Shown one piece after another: positions 49,057 to 61,268 of a DNA stretch of 64,000 nucleotides; positions within the stretch are counted from its first letter, which is position 1, and every line of letters starts with the position of its first letter. The DNA is from Neckera pumila (Eukaryota; Streptophyta; Bryopsida; Hypnales; Neckeraceae), in assembly GCA_963969595.1 (NCBI GenBank), contig OZ018410.1:24618913-24682912 (forward strand), given 5' to 3'. Position numbers and translations under genes: made by a program. Below the pieces are notes generated by a model, which made no database searches, had not been told where the DNA came from, and saw only the letters and a list, made by a program, of their open reading frames with translations.

Positions 49057-52000
49057 TTAAGCTTGCACAAGGCCCGGCCCTTGGATCTCTTTTAACTTCA
49101 ACTTTACTTGCAGAGATCCTGATTGGACTGTAAGTTCCTTCTTGTTGCCTTTCACTTCGATGACCTTCACATTCCGACCAAGCTTGGGCACATACACCAT
49201 GTCACCAACGGCAGGGACAACGACACCTTTCGAACCTAGAGAGGGAGCAGGCAGCAAAAATCATACATCAGTTATAAAAAAGTAGCATTCAACCGTCAAA
49301 CTCGCAATCCACAGTGCATGCAATGGAATCAAAACCATAGTACATCCAAATCTACCCACTGAAAACTTACTGCGAGGTGTGTTGGCTGTGGCATTCGCTG
49401 TCTGTTTCGATTTTGTTGCATTGGAGTTCCGTTCGTTTTGTAGCAACTGAGTCTTAGCATTTGAAGGCTTGCTTCTAAGGGTGCTGCTTTTCACATCTCG
49501 AGCAATTGCATGTAGTTGCGACCGTGCAGCTGCTGCAGCTGCAGCAACACGGTCAGCCGTCTGCAGGTCCAGGAGACGTTGGTTTTCTTGAAGCCTTTTC
49601 GACGCAGCAAATAAGTCCTTAAGAAGCCGCCGCGCCTCCCTGCACAGTTTCACAGGGTCTAAGATCAAAGACGACCCTCTTTTCATGGCAAAAAAACGTT
49701 ATTTCTCCAATCTCCGGACTCGATATGAGAGAAGATTGATAAATATTCTTTTCGACTGCCACAGGTGTTCAAAACGTACGCAATTTGAGAGTCTGCTGCT
49801 GCCATATCTTGGTCGTAGTCACGCTTTGCCTGTTCAAGCTCCATAATAACCTGTAGAAACCGTCAAAATCAGACTCTTGAGAATTGATAATTTGAAAAAT
49901 ATCCAGAAAAAAGACATGAAACTGTTAAACCCACATGGATCAACAGGCCAAAATCGGGCTTCATGATTATTTAGCAGTCTTGTACAGTCATAGGACCCTC
50001 TTCTGTAAAATTTTATCTATTTTTTGGAAAATACAAGCGATGTTTTCATTGATTCTGGTGATATAAAAGTTCGCACCATTTGAATTATATTCTTCAAAAT
50101 ATGATCAATTGAATTGAGTAATTTTCAAACCATACATCCTCAGTCCTCCAGGGGTTAAACAACTGGCTTCCCTTGAAAGCATCAAGAACCAGATTACCTC
50201 GCTGAGCTGAGCACTCGCAACCCCGTAAAGGCTCCTAGCTACTACCAGGATATCCTTTGGCATACCGAGCCTCTCTGCAATGTTCAACGCATTCGACCTC
50301 CCTGCAAAGCGCAAGCTTCAGTTACGACATAGAAAGTTCAACAGGCACTTGCAATCATGCAGACTTACTACACCATAATCATAGATCAAATACCCGAGAT
50401 CCCAGGATATTAAAGCGACAAGAGACAAGCTGGGGTAAAAACTCACCAGGAATGCCCCATAAAAGCTTATAGGTTGGCCTTAGCTTTTCTTCGCTGAACT
50501 CCACTGAGGCATTCTCAAATCTTGAGTCACTGTATTTGAGGGTCTTCAGCTCTCCATGATGGGTTGTGGCCATAGTCAGAAACGAGCCCCCCTTGCCGCT
50601 TTGTGCGAATGATTCAAGTAAGGCCATCCCCAGAGCTGCCCCCTCTGTTGGGTCTGTACCTGCACCTACCTAAAGAAACCGTAATCATGCATTTGCTAGA
50701 GTTCTTCCTATTACAAATAAGCAGCCAATAAAATAGATATCATGAAATTTTTTGATCGATGTCAGCAGGCATAAGAATACACTCAGTCTACCTCACCATT
50801 CATTAATGGTAGTAACCTACAGTCTTAAGGAAGTAAACAAATTTGAGCTACACGGAATAAAGCGTTGCTAACCTCATCCAGCAGCACCAGCGAGTTACCC
50901 GTGGACGCTTCTTTAATACGCTGCAAATTGATGAAAACAGAGCTATATCAAAATTAGACAAAACTATAGGCTATAACATCTATCATGCGTGCCACTGTCC
51001 AGAACCCAAGCTTCCCCTCGCTGATTCTCTTAGAATGACATAACTGAATTCAGAGTGCAGCAGATCTTGTTTGTTGACAGCATATCATATTCTCCACAGA
51101 GATATTACTGCGAGCACTTAGGTCAATATCTTCTTCCGATTCATATAATCCAATGTCAGCATGATAAACTGAAAGCTACTGTTTTTTATCAACAAAGGCT
51201 ACAAACCTTAATCCGATGCAGGTGACCCGAGAATGTCGAAAGTGATTGGCTTAATGACTGCTCGTCACCTATATCTGCTAGTACGGCATCAAACCATGGC
51301 AACACGACTGGCTCTATTGCAAGCACAAAAAGTCCTGCAAGACCGTTAAGCATTATTGCCGTGTACATGATAAACTCAAGACTGTTCATTCTAAAATGTG
51401 AACAAATGCACAAGAAACCAACGTCAAAACAATAAGGACTGCATAACACACCTGATTTGGCCATGAGAGCAGCTAAGCCTACGGTCTTAATAGTAGCAGT
51501 TTTTCCTCCCGTGTTCGGTCCTGTGATCGCTACCACTCTTGTCTCACCAATCACCCGCACATCAATCGGCACAGGTGAATTCTCCTCCAATTCTGTCACC
51601 TAACAGGCACCTTCGGTCATCCTTCCATCCATTAAGTACAGATGGCAAAATGCTGGTCTCAAGTGCAAACACAAGAGACACAGCAGCATTACATATAGAC
51701 CTAGATAAAGCATATGCACTGATGAGCTTTGATGATCTCTGATCCAAATGCAGCAAAACAAACCTCAGCTTCTGCTTCTGCAATTGCGGCGTTTATATCT
51801 TCCAGAGCTGCCATCATCGTGCCTGCCCTAGTCTTCAGCCTCCCGAGATTCTGAGTCAATGACGGTAACAGTACCTTAGTTGCTCATTTACTACTAAAAT
51901 CATAACTCCCTCTGTAATATCACAAATGCTACCATTTATAATAGGGGCTCATGCTTGCTATGCATTCATTGTATCACATATTAGTAAAATTTTGATATCT

Positions 52001-55000
52001 TTGAATAGAATGCATGATAATGATTTCAATAAGTCTTTGAAATAATTAATTGTAATATTTTGTAAAAATATTTTCAATCATGCATACATAAAAATAATAT
52101 TTTCACACAATGTTATACTACAGAAATAGAGTAGTAGTTTGCAATCACCTCTGTAATATCACTTTTACAGCTTTTATGATTTCAAAATTCTATTGCTACT
52201 ACCAAATGATTTGAGAAATTTATTCAATTGAAGCGATTTTGGATTTCACAACAATTAAGTTGTTCATGAAGTTTTTGAAATTTACAATTTTTTCTTTTCA
52301 ATTCACCAAGTTTATGGGTTGCCGTTGTTAGTAACAATTGAGTCAACTTTTGAATGCATTACAATAAATGTGTATCTTTTACAGTATTCACCATTGCATA
52401 TATTTCATTCATCATTCAATAAATATCTATTGTACATTTCAATATATGCTTACTTATAAACAAAATTATACAAAGATTTTAGTAATTTTTATCTGAAGAT
52501 TTATCGAAATTTTTGTTTTGCATTTTATCTAATACATAAAAATTCTAATAAAATTCTAATGATGAATACGTAGCATAGCAAGCGCCAACCGCTAGTTGTA
52601 GTTAATTTTGGTAGCTTTCTATCCTAGCTAGCATTCAAACCAGATAAAGACCTGTAGTAACATCTCTATGTTGGACGAAGCAGTCCCGGTGCAACATAAG
52701 CCTTGAATACAATTCGCACGACGATGAGCTGAATAATCATCTACCTCGAAATCCAAAAAGCAAGCAGCAAACTAAATGACACTGGAGGTTAATGTATGAA
52801 CGACGTTGTGTACCTTTGACTTTGACTTCAATGAGGCTTTGGCTTCCCTCAAAGCCTCTCGGTGTTGTTGCAAAAGCAATGGATGACGAGCTCTTTTCAG
52901 TTGTAATCTGACCAGGTTTTGAGAGTCGGTATCGATAAAAGTAGGTTTGGTAGCCCCTAACCATGTGCTGTACCTTGCACGAGCCATTACCTTCCAAATT
53001 CAAGAAAGTCAACCAACATGAGAGGCATTTCAAGGAGTCAAAACTCCGGAAAAATCTGCTTGGCTCTTCATGGAAGGAAAAAATAGGACCGACGACTTGA
53101 TTGAAGATCACGTACCACATCAAGGCGGACTATGGTGTTCAAGCAAAACTGAATGTCATCCAGGTAGGGTCTCAGCTGCACAGTCGATACAATACCGATC
53201 ATGAAAAGTACGGCAAGGTATAAGTGATGAATAGTTGAATCCAACATTAATATTCCGAAGAAAGCGAAGCTCTGACAAGTTGCAAGAGCAAATGGAAATT
53301 CGGGTGTAGAAAAAGAAAAAAACATGCTATGTTGTCAATTTATAGATCTCTAGAAGACCATAACTGGTCATGCGCACCCTTGGCTACCTGATCAGTTAAT
53401 CTCAACAGAACGTTATACTCGGCTTTAGCAACCTCCGCTCGAGCTTCACTAAGCTTGTTATTAAGGGGTACAGCCCCAGCTGGCTCAATGTACGCACTCG
53501 CTCCAGAGCCACTGGTCGAAAGCAAGTGACGAAAAACGGTTCAAAAGGCGGAAACACGAGAAATCCCAAACCAGAGCTAAAACACCATGACTGTCAGGAG
53601 AGTGACAACAACAGTACCTTCGTAAAAGAAGACCTGGGACGTTGCTGCGGTTGTCAGAAGCCACCACCAAGCACATCCTACCATCCACTTGCACGATCTC
53701 CTGAAAGAGCAGGTTGGCCGTTGTGGGAAGTCTTCAAAAACAAGTTCAATTCGAGCTTAAGACTCATACATGGATGTTGGTTCATTAACAATCGAATTAC
53801 CTGAGATTGACTGTCAGATCCCGATTTTTCCCTAGTAAGTTTGTTGAAAAGCTCTCGAAGCTGTAAAAGACCATTCGAGAAAAGTTAGAAAAGTTAGAAA
53901 GGTTAGAAAGTAGAAATATGCAATTCATCCCGCTCCTAATTCCGTCATCTATTAATTGACCCCACTTCCACCTTCATTTTTGCTCTTCTCGTCAAAGTAT
54001 GGAGCGTTTATGGGATAGTTGATTGGTGCATATGAGTCATAATAGGGGTAGATTATATCTTTAAATGGACGGCAATAGACTTGTCTGATGGAGCTTAAGA
54101 AAATAAAAGATAATGACATGAGATTGGCAATTTCTATTGAATTCCTCATTAATCAGGGATATTCTTCAAGGGAGTTGGCTTTAAGATAGAGTTTTGGGTA
54201 GTTCAAGGACATTTATCCATGGGCCATAGGTCAACTAGTGCTTGATTAAGGATTTTTTTCATGATCACGGCCCCAACCAATGGAAACTCATGGAATTGTA
54301 ATTGTAATCGAAAAAATATGATTCCACTAGCATTTGCTCACAGTAGCAAATTACGGAAAATAAGCATGCCAATTAGCTTTATCTACAAGGTATTCAGATG
54401 CTAATTTGCTAATTGCTAATAATAGGCTTGTCTACCTTATCAGATCAAGGAACAGAGACAAGTGGTGCATCAATTTCAAATGTCATGAAAAGACATACCC
54501 TTTGCTCGACTGAACGTTCTTGGATCCGAGCTTTCCTGAGCTCTGGACTCTGCACATACCAGATTAATTTTGTGTAAGGAATTCTGCTCAATGTTCCATA
54601 ACAGACCATACAGTGCAGGTAGTGAGTGTGCAAGCTTACAGCACTATCTTTGACTGACCCATCTTCATCTATCACCCTCCATATGCCCTTCTCCAACTCA
54701 GGATGCGTCGCAATGGGACCAACCTGCCACAAGCAATAATCAATCGTCAAATTTTGAATCCCACTCTCCAACAAAAGTGGCTGACTGAGCATTCTAACAA
54801 AAAAATGACATTCTAAGTTACATAAACCCACCAGGTCTAGAAGTGGCTGTAGCACAGATTGCCTGTCCTGAAACTCCTGTGCAGTATTAAAGACCTGGCG
54901 CCGCACATTCCGGCCCGTTTGCAAAACCAATGCAACAGAGAGAGCCTCAATTCCAGAGACTACCATGCCCTTACGTGTGCGTAAAACGCAGTCTTTCACC

Positions 55001-55993
55001 TGCATCGCCAAAAAAATGCGCAGAAACAAGGGTCATATGCATTCTTGGTAAGCCCTCATAATAAGACAGAGGATACTCAAACCATTGGAGACCTCATGCG
55101 GTGTCCTATATCAATCCCTGTTACTAATAAGTAATGAATTCAAACACTTCGTTGGACTTATTAGAAGGTGATGTATGCTTGACTTGGCTAGATGTCAATA
55201 GCCACTGATCTCTGAGTGGAAATGCCTGCTGTCACGTATAGTGGTCTAAGACATCCCACTTTGATATTGCATAAGCAGTTCACACAACATGATTGCAAAA
55301 TGATCTCAACAGATTTGACTCTCGTACCCAAACTGACCTGTTCACAACTACATACTGCTCTCCCAACGAAACCACACTCCTACATACTGGTTGAAATGTT
55401 TAATCTGACGGGAAAGAGTATACTCCATCTTGAACAGCGTTAGAGTTAGAGAATTCACGGACCACTTGTGTGCGCAAGGCTCCCAGCTCGAAGGGACCTC
55501 CAAGTAAGGAGATGAGCTCGACACCGGCACTCGTCAATTCAAGCAAAGCTTCACTTGTCTCCCTCATTTTAGGAATCTCCAACACCTGGAGCTCCTCCTT
55601 GGCTAATGAAGTTGCAGCAAACGAAGCCACCGCACGACACACCCGAGGCCATTCCAAAAGATCCAGGGTCTCCATTGCTGCCGACCTCGGTTCTTCCAAT
55701 GTAGCTCCATCTCTCTCTTGCAATGCAGCATGAGGCCTTCCATGTATTTGCCTTCCAAATGTCACCTTGCCAAAACCTAATCTTTCCAGGGACCGAGCTG
55801 CCTTCCGGACTTTCAATCCTCGCCGTGAAACCGACCATTGACTCCACGCTAGGTTATGATGCGGATGACATCGTGCAGAGGATCTTGTCGGGGTTGAATA
55901 ACTGCATGATAGGGTGTCTTCGGTGACAAAACCCTTCTCGGGGTTTTTGAGTAGCAGCGAGGTGGTAGTGTGAAGGAGGAGGGGTTTAGCCAT
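49057..55993 (-). CDS. MutS2-type mismatch-repair-family ATPase without Smr domain, probably organelle-targeted
   Basis: Eighteen exons from 5' to 3': 55993-55466, 54999-54832, 54723-54640, 54549-54499, 53860-53801, 53700-53618, 53511-53388, 53175-53116, 52990-52814, 51850-51764, 51599-51452, 51334-51207, 50920-50873, 50669-50447, 50301-50198, 49850-49780, 49639-49371, 49235-49057. They join in frame to about 863 residues. MutS2 proteins bind branched DNA or stalled ribosomes in bacteria; plant copies are predicted plastid or mitochondrial. Seen in order: a transit-like N terminus ([15 protein letters not shown]), the MutS2 core ([19 protein letters not shown]), Walker A GPNTGGKT (501-508), [13 protein letters not shown] (about 547), Walker B LVLLDE (577-582), the ATTHH switch (616-620), an Ala/Lys-rich helical stretch and a KOW-like end ([17 protein letters not shown]). 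The Smr nuclease domain common in MutS2 is absent. Some plant homologues, such as what I recall of At5g54090, also lack it. An in-frame ATG at 56110 would add 39 residues containing CTCPSC; I prefer 55993 because it exposes the transit-like sequence. Confidence 0.92.
51851..52813 (-). other. Largest MutS2 intron, AT-rich
   Basis: This 963-bp intron between the exons ending at 52814 and starting at 51850 is far more AT-rich (about 51890-52570) than the other introns of the gene. That suggests an old insertion, but no inverted termini or target duplication were found. Nothing coding is visible. Confidence 0.5.
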
Positions 55994-56092
55994 CGCAGCG
56001 TGACAGATTACATTATCAGCTCCATGCTCAGTGAAGCACCTCAAGAGCGTTGATCGAATCTCTGCACAAGATGGGCAAGTGCAATCCAAGTA

Positions 56093-56101
56093 AACCCTAA
56101 T
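56093..56101 (+). promoter_or_regulatory. Telo-box AAACCCTAA in the MutS2 leader
   Basis: A perfect AAACCCTAA about 100 bp upstream of the preferred MutS2 start codon, in the 5' leader (or inside the longer N terminus if translation begins at 56110). A larger telomere-like cluster lies farther upstream. Confidence 0.35.
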
Positions 56102-56110
56102 GACCAACAC

Positions 56111-57380
56111 AAAAACTCGGCTCCACCAGTGGCGAATTATAGAGAATTGGAAATAGAAAAATAGTGCCCAAGATTGATTTCAATGCGAATCGCGAAGCAC
56201 TGACTTGGCACATAACTAAGCAACAGAGGGCAATCCACAACGCAGGGAAACACCAAAACACGATAGCGCAATTTCATTCAATAAACAATCGCAACTGCAT
56301 TGGTATGAAATTGTGCAAGTGACTTTCCCAAGAAGAATCCTGCAAAAATACAGCCCCAAATTCCCCCGACGTTGGAAAATGGGTGAAGAATACCAAACCT
56401 CAATGGGAGGAGACCCTAAACCCTAAACCCAAAACCCAAAAACCCGAAACCAAGAGTCTACCAACTCCAGCTGCCAGATTGCACCAGCGCCACCGCACAT
56501 CGCCAGAGACAAGATCAGCAGTCCTTCCCCCAAAGACGCAAAAGCAGTCCACCCAGTCAATCACTCTTCCCGATTGTGGCAACAAGACGAAAAGTAGGAC
56601 AATCCAATGGCATATGTGTCAAGCGAAAGTAAAGCAATAGCCAGAGGGTCCAACAATGGGACTCGTCACCTCTAGCTATTATCCTCCCAGAACACTTGAA
56701 CCGTTCTTCTCGTCCTCCAACATCCGCAATTTCCTAAAGCAGACTCACCTTTAGAACGTCACCCCTTCCCCCAAACACACGATTGCATCCCATACTTCCA
56801 TGTTCTATCCCGTGGCATTCGATGTTGTGCTCCCATCACAGCACTCTTTATTACGGAGTAGTATAATTCAGCAAGTGATAAGTGATAATGCTATTACATG
56901 ACATTGGGGCCACAAAAGTAGAAACGACAGTAGCCACCAAACCAGCATCTGGTCAAGGTTTATGAATTACTCCGTATGATCTTGGTCTGCATCTCCTGGA
57001 TCCCAGGAATTCTGAATCTTCCTGTAACAGATAGAATTTGCAAAAGTTTCGGAGAGAATCCCGGCAATGATTATTCTACAATTTGAACTTTGAAGTTATT
57101 AGATCATCGGATGCACCGCAGTTTGTTGAGATCATCAGTTCTGATGAACTTGCAAATCAGCAGCATAGCAATTGCGGTAACCCCGAAAGCTTAAATTATG
57201 TCTGCTGATGAGTAACCAAACTTTCAATTGGTGTTCCCCTCGTCCAAGTACAGTAATTTTAGTGAACTGTGAACAGTAAAGTACTCACTTTCATTCGTTA
57301 GTGGACTGCAAAATTCCACTGCAGAAAATAAATTGGCAATGGGATAACAGTGAGAAAGTTGGTCCACGAACTAAGCTTAA
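56111..57380. other. MutS2 promoter side and spacer
   Basis: Apart from the telomere-like cluster, nothing is recognised. The first 600 bp have balanced composition and probably contain the MutS2 promoter. Open frames at 56383-56640 lie on both strands over the ACCCTAAA/CCAAAACCC stretch and are artefacts of that low-complexity sequence. Confidence 0.4.
56413..56430 (+). promoter_or_regulatory. Interstitial telomere-like motif ACCCTAAACCCTAAACCC
   Basis: Two and a half consecutive plant telomere units (CCCTAAA), followed by degenerate AAACCC-like words to about 56450. They sit about 420 bp upstream of the preferred MutS2 start codon. Telo-box clusters in this position are known plant promoter elements. 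A relic of telomere repair is the alternative. Confidence 0.5.
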
Positions 57381-57598
57381 CCCTGTAAGACCGCAGACAC
57401 TAAGTGTCCTATGAATGACAAAGATTCTTTGCATGTAGGACAGAAGTGCGATTGTTCATCCTTGGAATTTTGTACAAAAAGAAGACGCCTTATATAGTAG
57501 TTTGACCTCGAATGAGTACTTTTGGTTTTCTTAAAGTAGATGTAGTACATTGTGTCAAAAAAGATGATTTCCGCAAAGACCAGCCTGTCCTTATAGCG
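57381..57598. mobile_element. TTAA-flanked short TIR element (218 bp)
   Basis: Exact TTAA occurs on both sides (57377-57380, 57599-57602). The ends are CCCTGTAAGACCGCAG on the left and CGCTATAAGGACAGGC on the other strand at the right. The interior aligns with 26402-26623 in the same orientation. Finding the same element at two sites, each bounded exactly by TTAA, supports true mobility. Confidence 0.65.
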
Positions 57599-57784
57599 TT
57601 AAACAGTATTCCAGACTATTCCAATATCACCATTCTTGATTATTCAACTATAAGGTGAAAACAACCAAAAATGTTGAAATAAACAATTCAATATAGTTGG
57701 AAGCACATTTTTCTCTGAAAAAACACATTTTTGTCGTACTAACAATTGAAAACCATGACTATTTAGAAAAATAAAATAAAAAAC

Positions 57785-57965
57785 TTGGATAAGATATGTA
57801 ATTACTATAAATTTTCAAAGTGGAACTCCCTAGGCCACTAAAACCATCACATAGCTTGGTCATAATACCAAAATTAAGAAAACCAATTGTCAACCAATTG
57901 CAATTGAATGAGTATGGGAATGGTTTAATTGCATTTGGGGGCACTTTCAATAGAAGGTTTTCACC
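57785..57965. repeat. Dispersed repeat; uninterrupted relative of the DNA flanking MITE copy A
   Basis: CTATRAATTYTCAAAGTGGAA, CCCTAGGCCA, TCACATAGCTTGGTCA and AATTGCAATTGAAT-like words follow the order seen at 4046-4133 and then, skipping the MITE, at 4503-4580 (CAATTACAATTAAATATGG, GGCACTTTTGGAAGGACACTTTAATGGAAG). This copy therefore approximates the site before MITE insertion. Confidence 0.6.
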
Positions 57966-59196
57966 TTAGCAAACTCACATTATAATGGCATTTGCACCAA
58001 CTATTCTTTCTGCCTTGTGTATTGGTCACATTGAGGACAACTTCTACATAAAGGCATTTTTCAAGGGCTTGAACATTGAACATGTTCTCGGTATATTACA
58101 CTATACTTGTAAATTTAGTTCCCTATTAATGCTACTTTGGGCCACATGTAGCCAGATTGCTACCATAGCAAGTTTTGTCTAATGACCACTTAATGAAATT
58201 TGTTATAAAAAATAAATTCAAATTGCTAACAACGACTCCCATTCATTGGACTAAATCTTCAAATTTGGATCCATAATAGCTATTCTAGTATATTCAATTG
58301 CTAGGAGCAATGACAACCACTTGCAACCCCTTGATTGTTAGATGTTCCAAAGATGCACCATCCAAATGAATGACAAAGATCCTAGCGGGATTGCCAAATC
58401 TAAAATCTTCTTTGTGAAAACCCAATCACCTCCTTGAATGCCACTATGTAAAAGTTGACATTCATCACGCATTAGATAGAGATCTACATTATTTTGTGTT
58501 ATTTTTTCTAATTTGATATGGTTTTGATGGCATTCATTAGTTTTGATGAAGTTTATAAGTCTATTGCCTTAGAATGGAAGTATTTGTTAGTAGTTCCACT
58601 AGTTTTAAACACATTTTAAGAGTTCTTTTATATACAACTTATCTCTTGGTTTCAAACATGCAGTTTCTTTTTCAATACTATATTTTATTCATTATGATTG
58701 TTTAGGACCCACTAATTATTGACTGAAATGGTAATGGTTAGTCTACCAATTTGCATTTCATGTAGTCAAAAATTGTGTAGAAATTATTTGCTAAGTTTGT
58801 ATATAACCCTTTACATATTAAAAAGCCCAAATTGGGCCTCACATTTTTTAAGCAATTTTGAAGAATTTATATGCGGATTTATATTTATTTTAATAATTAT
58901 TGTTTTTAATCCAATGCATACAATGTTTTTAATGCAAGCTAATGACATAATAAATTTTTCCATTTGGATTATACTCTCTAAGATATGATCAATCAAAGTC
59001 AGCAACTTAAAATCACAAATTCTTAGACATAAAAGGGGTAAGTACTAAGAAATTCTTGTATTTTGTATGTTATGGAAAAACAGAAATTACAAATGTTTGT
59101 TGTAGTAGGAAGCTTACTTAAGTTAATGGAAAAAAATATGCTAAAATTGCCTAATGTGCCCTTAGCAATGCATTGTTGTAGCTTGATTTACACTAA
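57966..59196. other. Gene-free AT-rich stretch
   Basis: No gene or bounded element is visible. Open frames at 57985-58182 and 58719-58988 are hydrophobic but short, have no family resemblance and no splice partners. Confidence 0.35.
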
Positions 59197-59200
59197 TTAA

Positions 59201-59936
59201 CCCCTAAATGACAGACCCATGACCATTGATTTCAAACTTCATTGTCCATCACTCAATTTGCTACCATTTTGCAACTAGATATGTATGAAAAATTTTATTT
59301 TTATTTTTCAGAGATAAAAATACATGTCTTCTTTACTTCAAAAAAAATTTAGATTTTTTGGTGGAAAATTAATTTTCTTAAGAATTTTTGAAAAGAAAGT
59401 GAAGAAAAATTATATTAAATAGTAAAATATTTCCAAAAATCTGAAAATTTCACCATAAGTGTATATCACAATGACAAACATCATGGTGTAAACTCAATTT
59501 CTGTGTCATTCTATAATTAGAAAATAATAGGCATTGAAAATACACTCAATGTTCAAATTGCAATAAAATATGCAATATTAGGAATTTTTTCAAAATTCAA
59601 ATTGGAGGTGAAATTAGAGTAGATGACATTCATTTTGTTAGTTTGACTTAAACTCAAAAAATATCATTTTTGTGGAGAAATTTTAGATTTAAAGCAAGGA
59701 GCAACAACTTTCTAAAATACTCTAAGATAGCAAATTTGGTGATTTGTTTTTTTTAATAGCTTCTCATTTCCGTGAAGACAAAAATTGGAAAGAGTACAAA
59801 CTCAATTGGATACTCTTCATAACCCAATGTGAAAGGTCAACAAGGAAAAGGAGGATGAAAAAATGCTTTTGAACTCTCTTGGCTCAACAGTATTGTCATT
59901 AGAATGCCACGAAATGGCATCCGCAGCGTTCCAGGG
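59201..59936. mobile_element. TTAA-flanked element (736 bp)
   Basis: Exact TTAA on both sides (59197-59200, 59937-59940). The left end CCCCTAAATGACAGACCC shares CCCCTAAATG with the element at 41408. The right end on the other strand, CCCTGGAACGCTGCGG, resembles the right end of the element at 26402. The two ends of this element match each other only weakly, so it may be a composite or a diverged member. No long open frame is present. Confidence 0.5.
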
Positions 59937-61268
59937 TTAAAGTGAGTGATCATATTGTTAATTGCCATCTTGAATATTTGCAGTAAGTGCCATATTGCAC
60001 CCCAATAACCCAAATCGTTGCCAATAAGAAAATGCCCAACAAATACATGCGTAGCCACATAAGCTATGAACTTTTGTTCTCCGCATTTCATTGCATAAAT
60101 CTCATCTGGCGTAAATGAAAAAAAAAAATCTTCTCTACAGTCAACCATCATGAAATAATTGAAGATATCTTGCATGCCCTAAAATTCCAACCAGAGTGCA
60201 ATATTTGTTTTATTTTAGAATAAATGGAACACCTTTATTCCAACTGAATGCAAAAAAACCAAAAAAGCAGCAAAGTGACAGTAAAAAGGTAATAATAATT
60301 ATAATTAACTGAATACTTTCAAATTTTCTTAAATTCGCACTTTCTTTTTACAGGATTCAATTCAGCAGAAAAAGAAGTGCAATCATTCGCCCAAAGCAAT
60401 TGTACACACATGCCATGCATGACCTCATTTTCTTAGATTTTTTTTGAAGTTTGTTATGAAAAATTGAGAAGAAAAGTTTGTCAACAGCATGGTGTCTGGA
60501 AGCATGGTGCTTAAGTATTCACATCATTGTCCTGCAAAGACACAAATCAACATCAAAGCCTTTGCTATCACTCATTTTGCACAGTTACACCAGTCCATTG
60601 TCAAATTGTGAGAGAATCATAACATTATGCAAGCTGCTCCCGTGTCACTGTCCAACATCAAGCCAGAAGAACAAAGCATCTGGAGTGAGTGATTCGCTTG
60701 CAACCTTGCATGAAGCACTTTATAGTACGATAATGAATATAGAAAGCCACCTGCTTTGGTATTGATGGTAACAGATGAGGAAAAATTCCATGGTTACAGG
60801 TTGAATGTAAAAGCCAGTTACCTGAAGTTGGTGCTTCACCTATGTCAACAAATGAAATGAAGTGTTAAATTGGGCACAATTTAGCTGGAGTCAAAGAAAA
60901 ATCGCGACATACACATCATTCACGCAACATTGCTGTAAAAATAATATAATAACTTTGATTCTCGAAAAATTGCAATTCAAGTATAGGCGTTTCCTAGACT
61001 AATGGACAGACACGTGTTCAAAGGTAACAGGGAGAAGCAATGAAACCGCTGTGCAACAATTGGCTGTTCCTAATCCACCAAGTCAGATTTGAAAAAAATT
61101 GTTTGCAGTGCCTTTCGACAGCAAATAAAAATCAGCTCTGATGGTGTAAAAGTGGACACCATCCTCCGAGGAGATCCAATCAATAAAATTGCACTTCCCC
61201 AAGAGATGCGTAGTGTGCAAACAATGATCATAACCTCAGTGCCTTCCTAACTGTTACAATAAATGAAC
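59937..61268. other. 3' side of TOM40, no further gene
   Basis: The TOM40 3' untranslated region should extend leftwards from 61268. A minus-strand open frame at 59837-60175 overlaps the preceding transposon end and is not recognised. No other feature was found. Confidence 0.4.
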
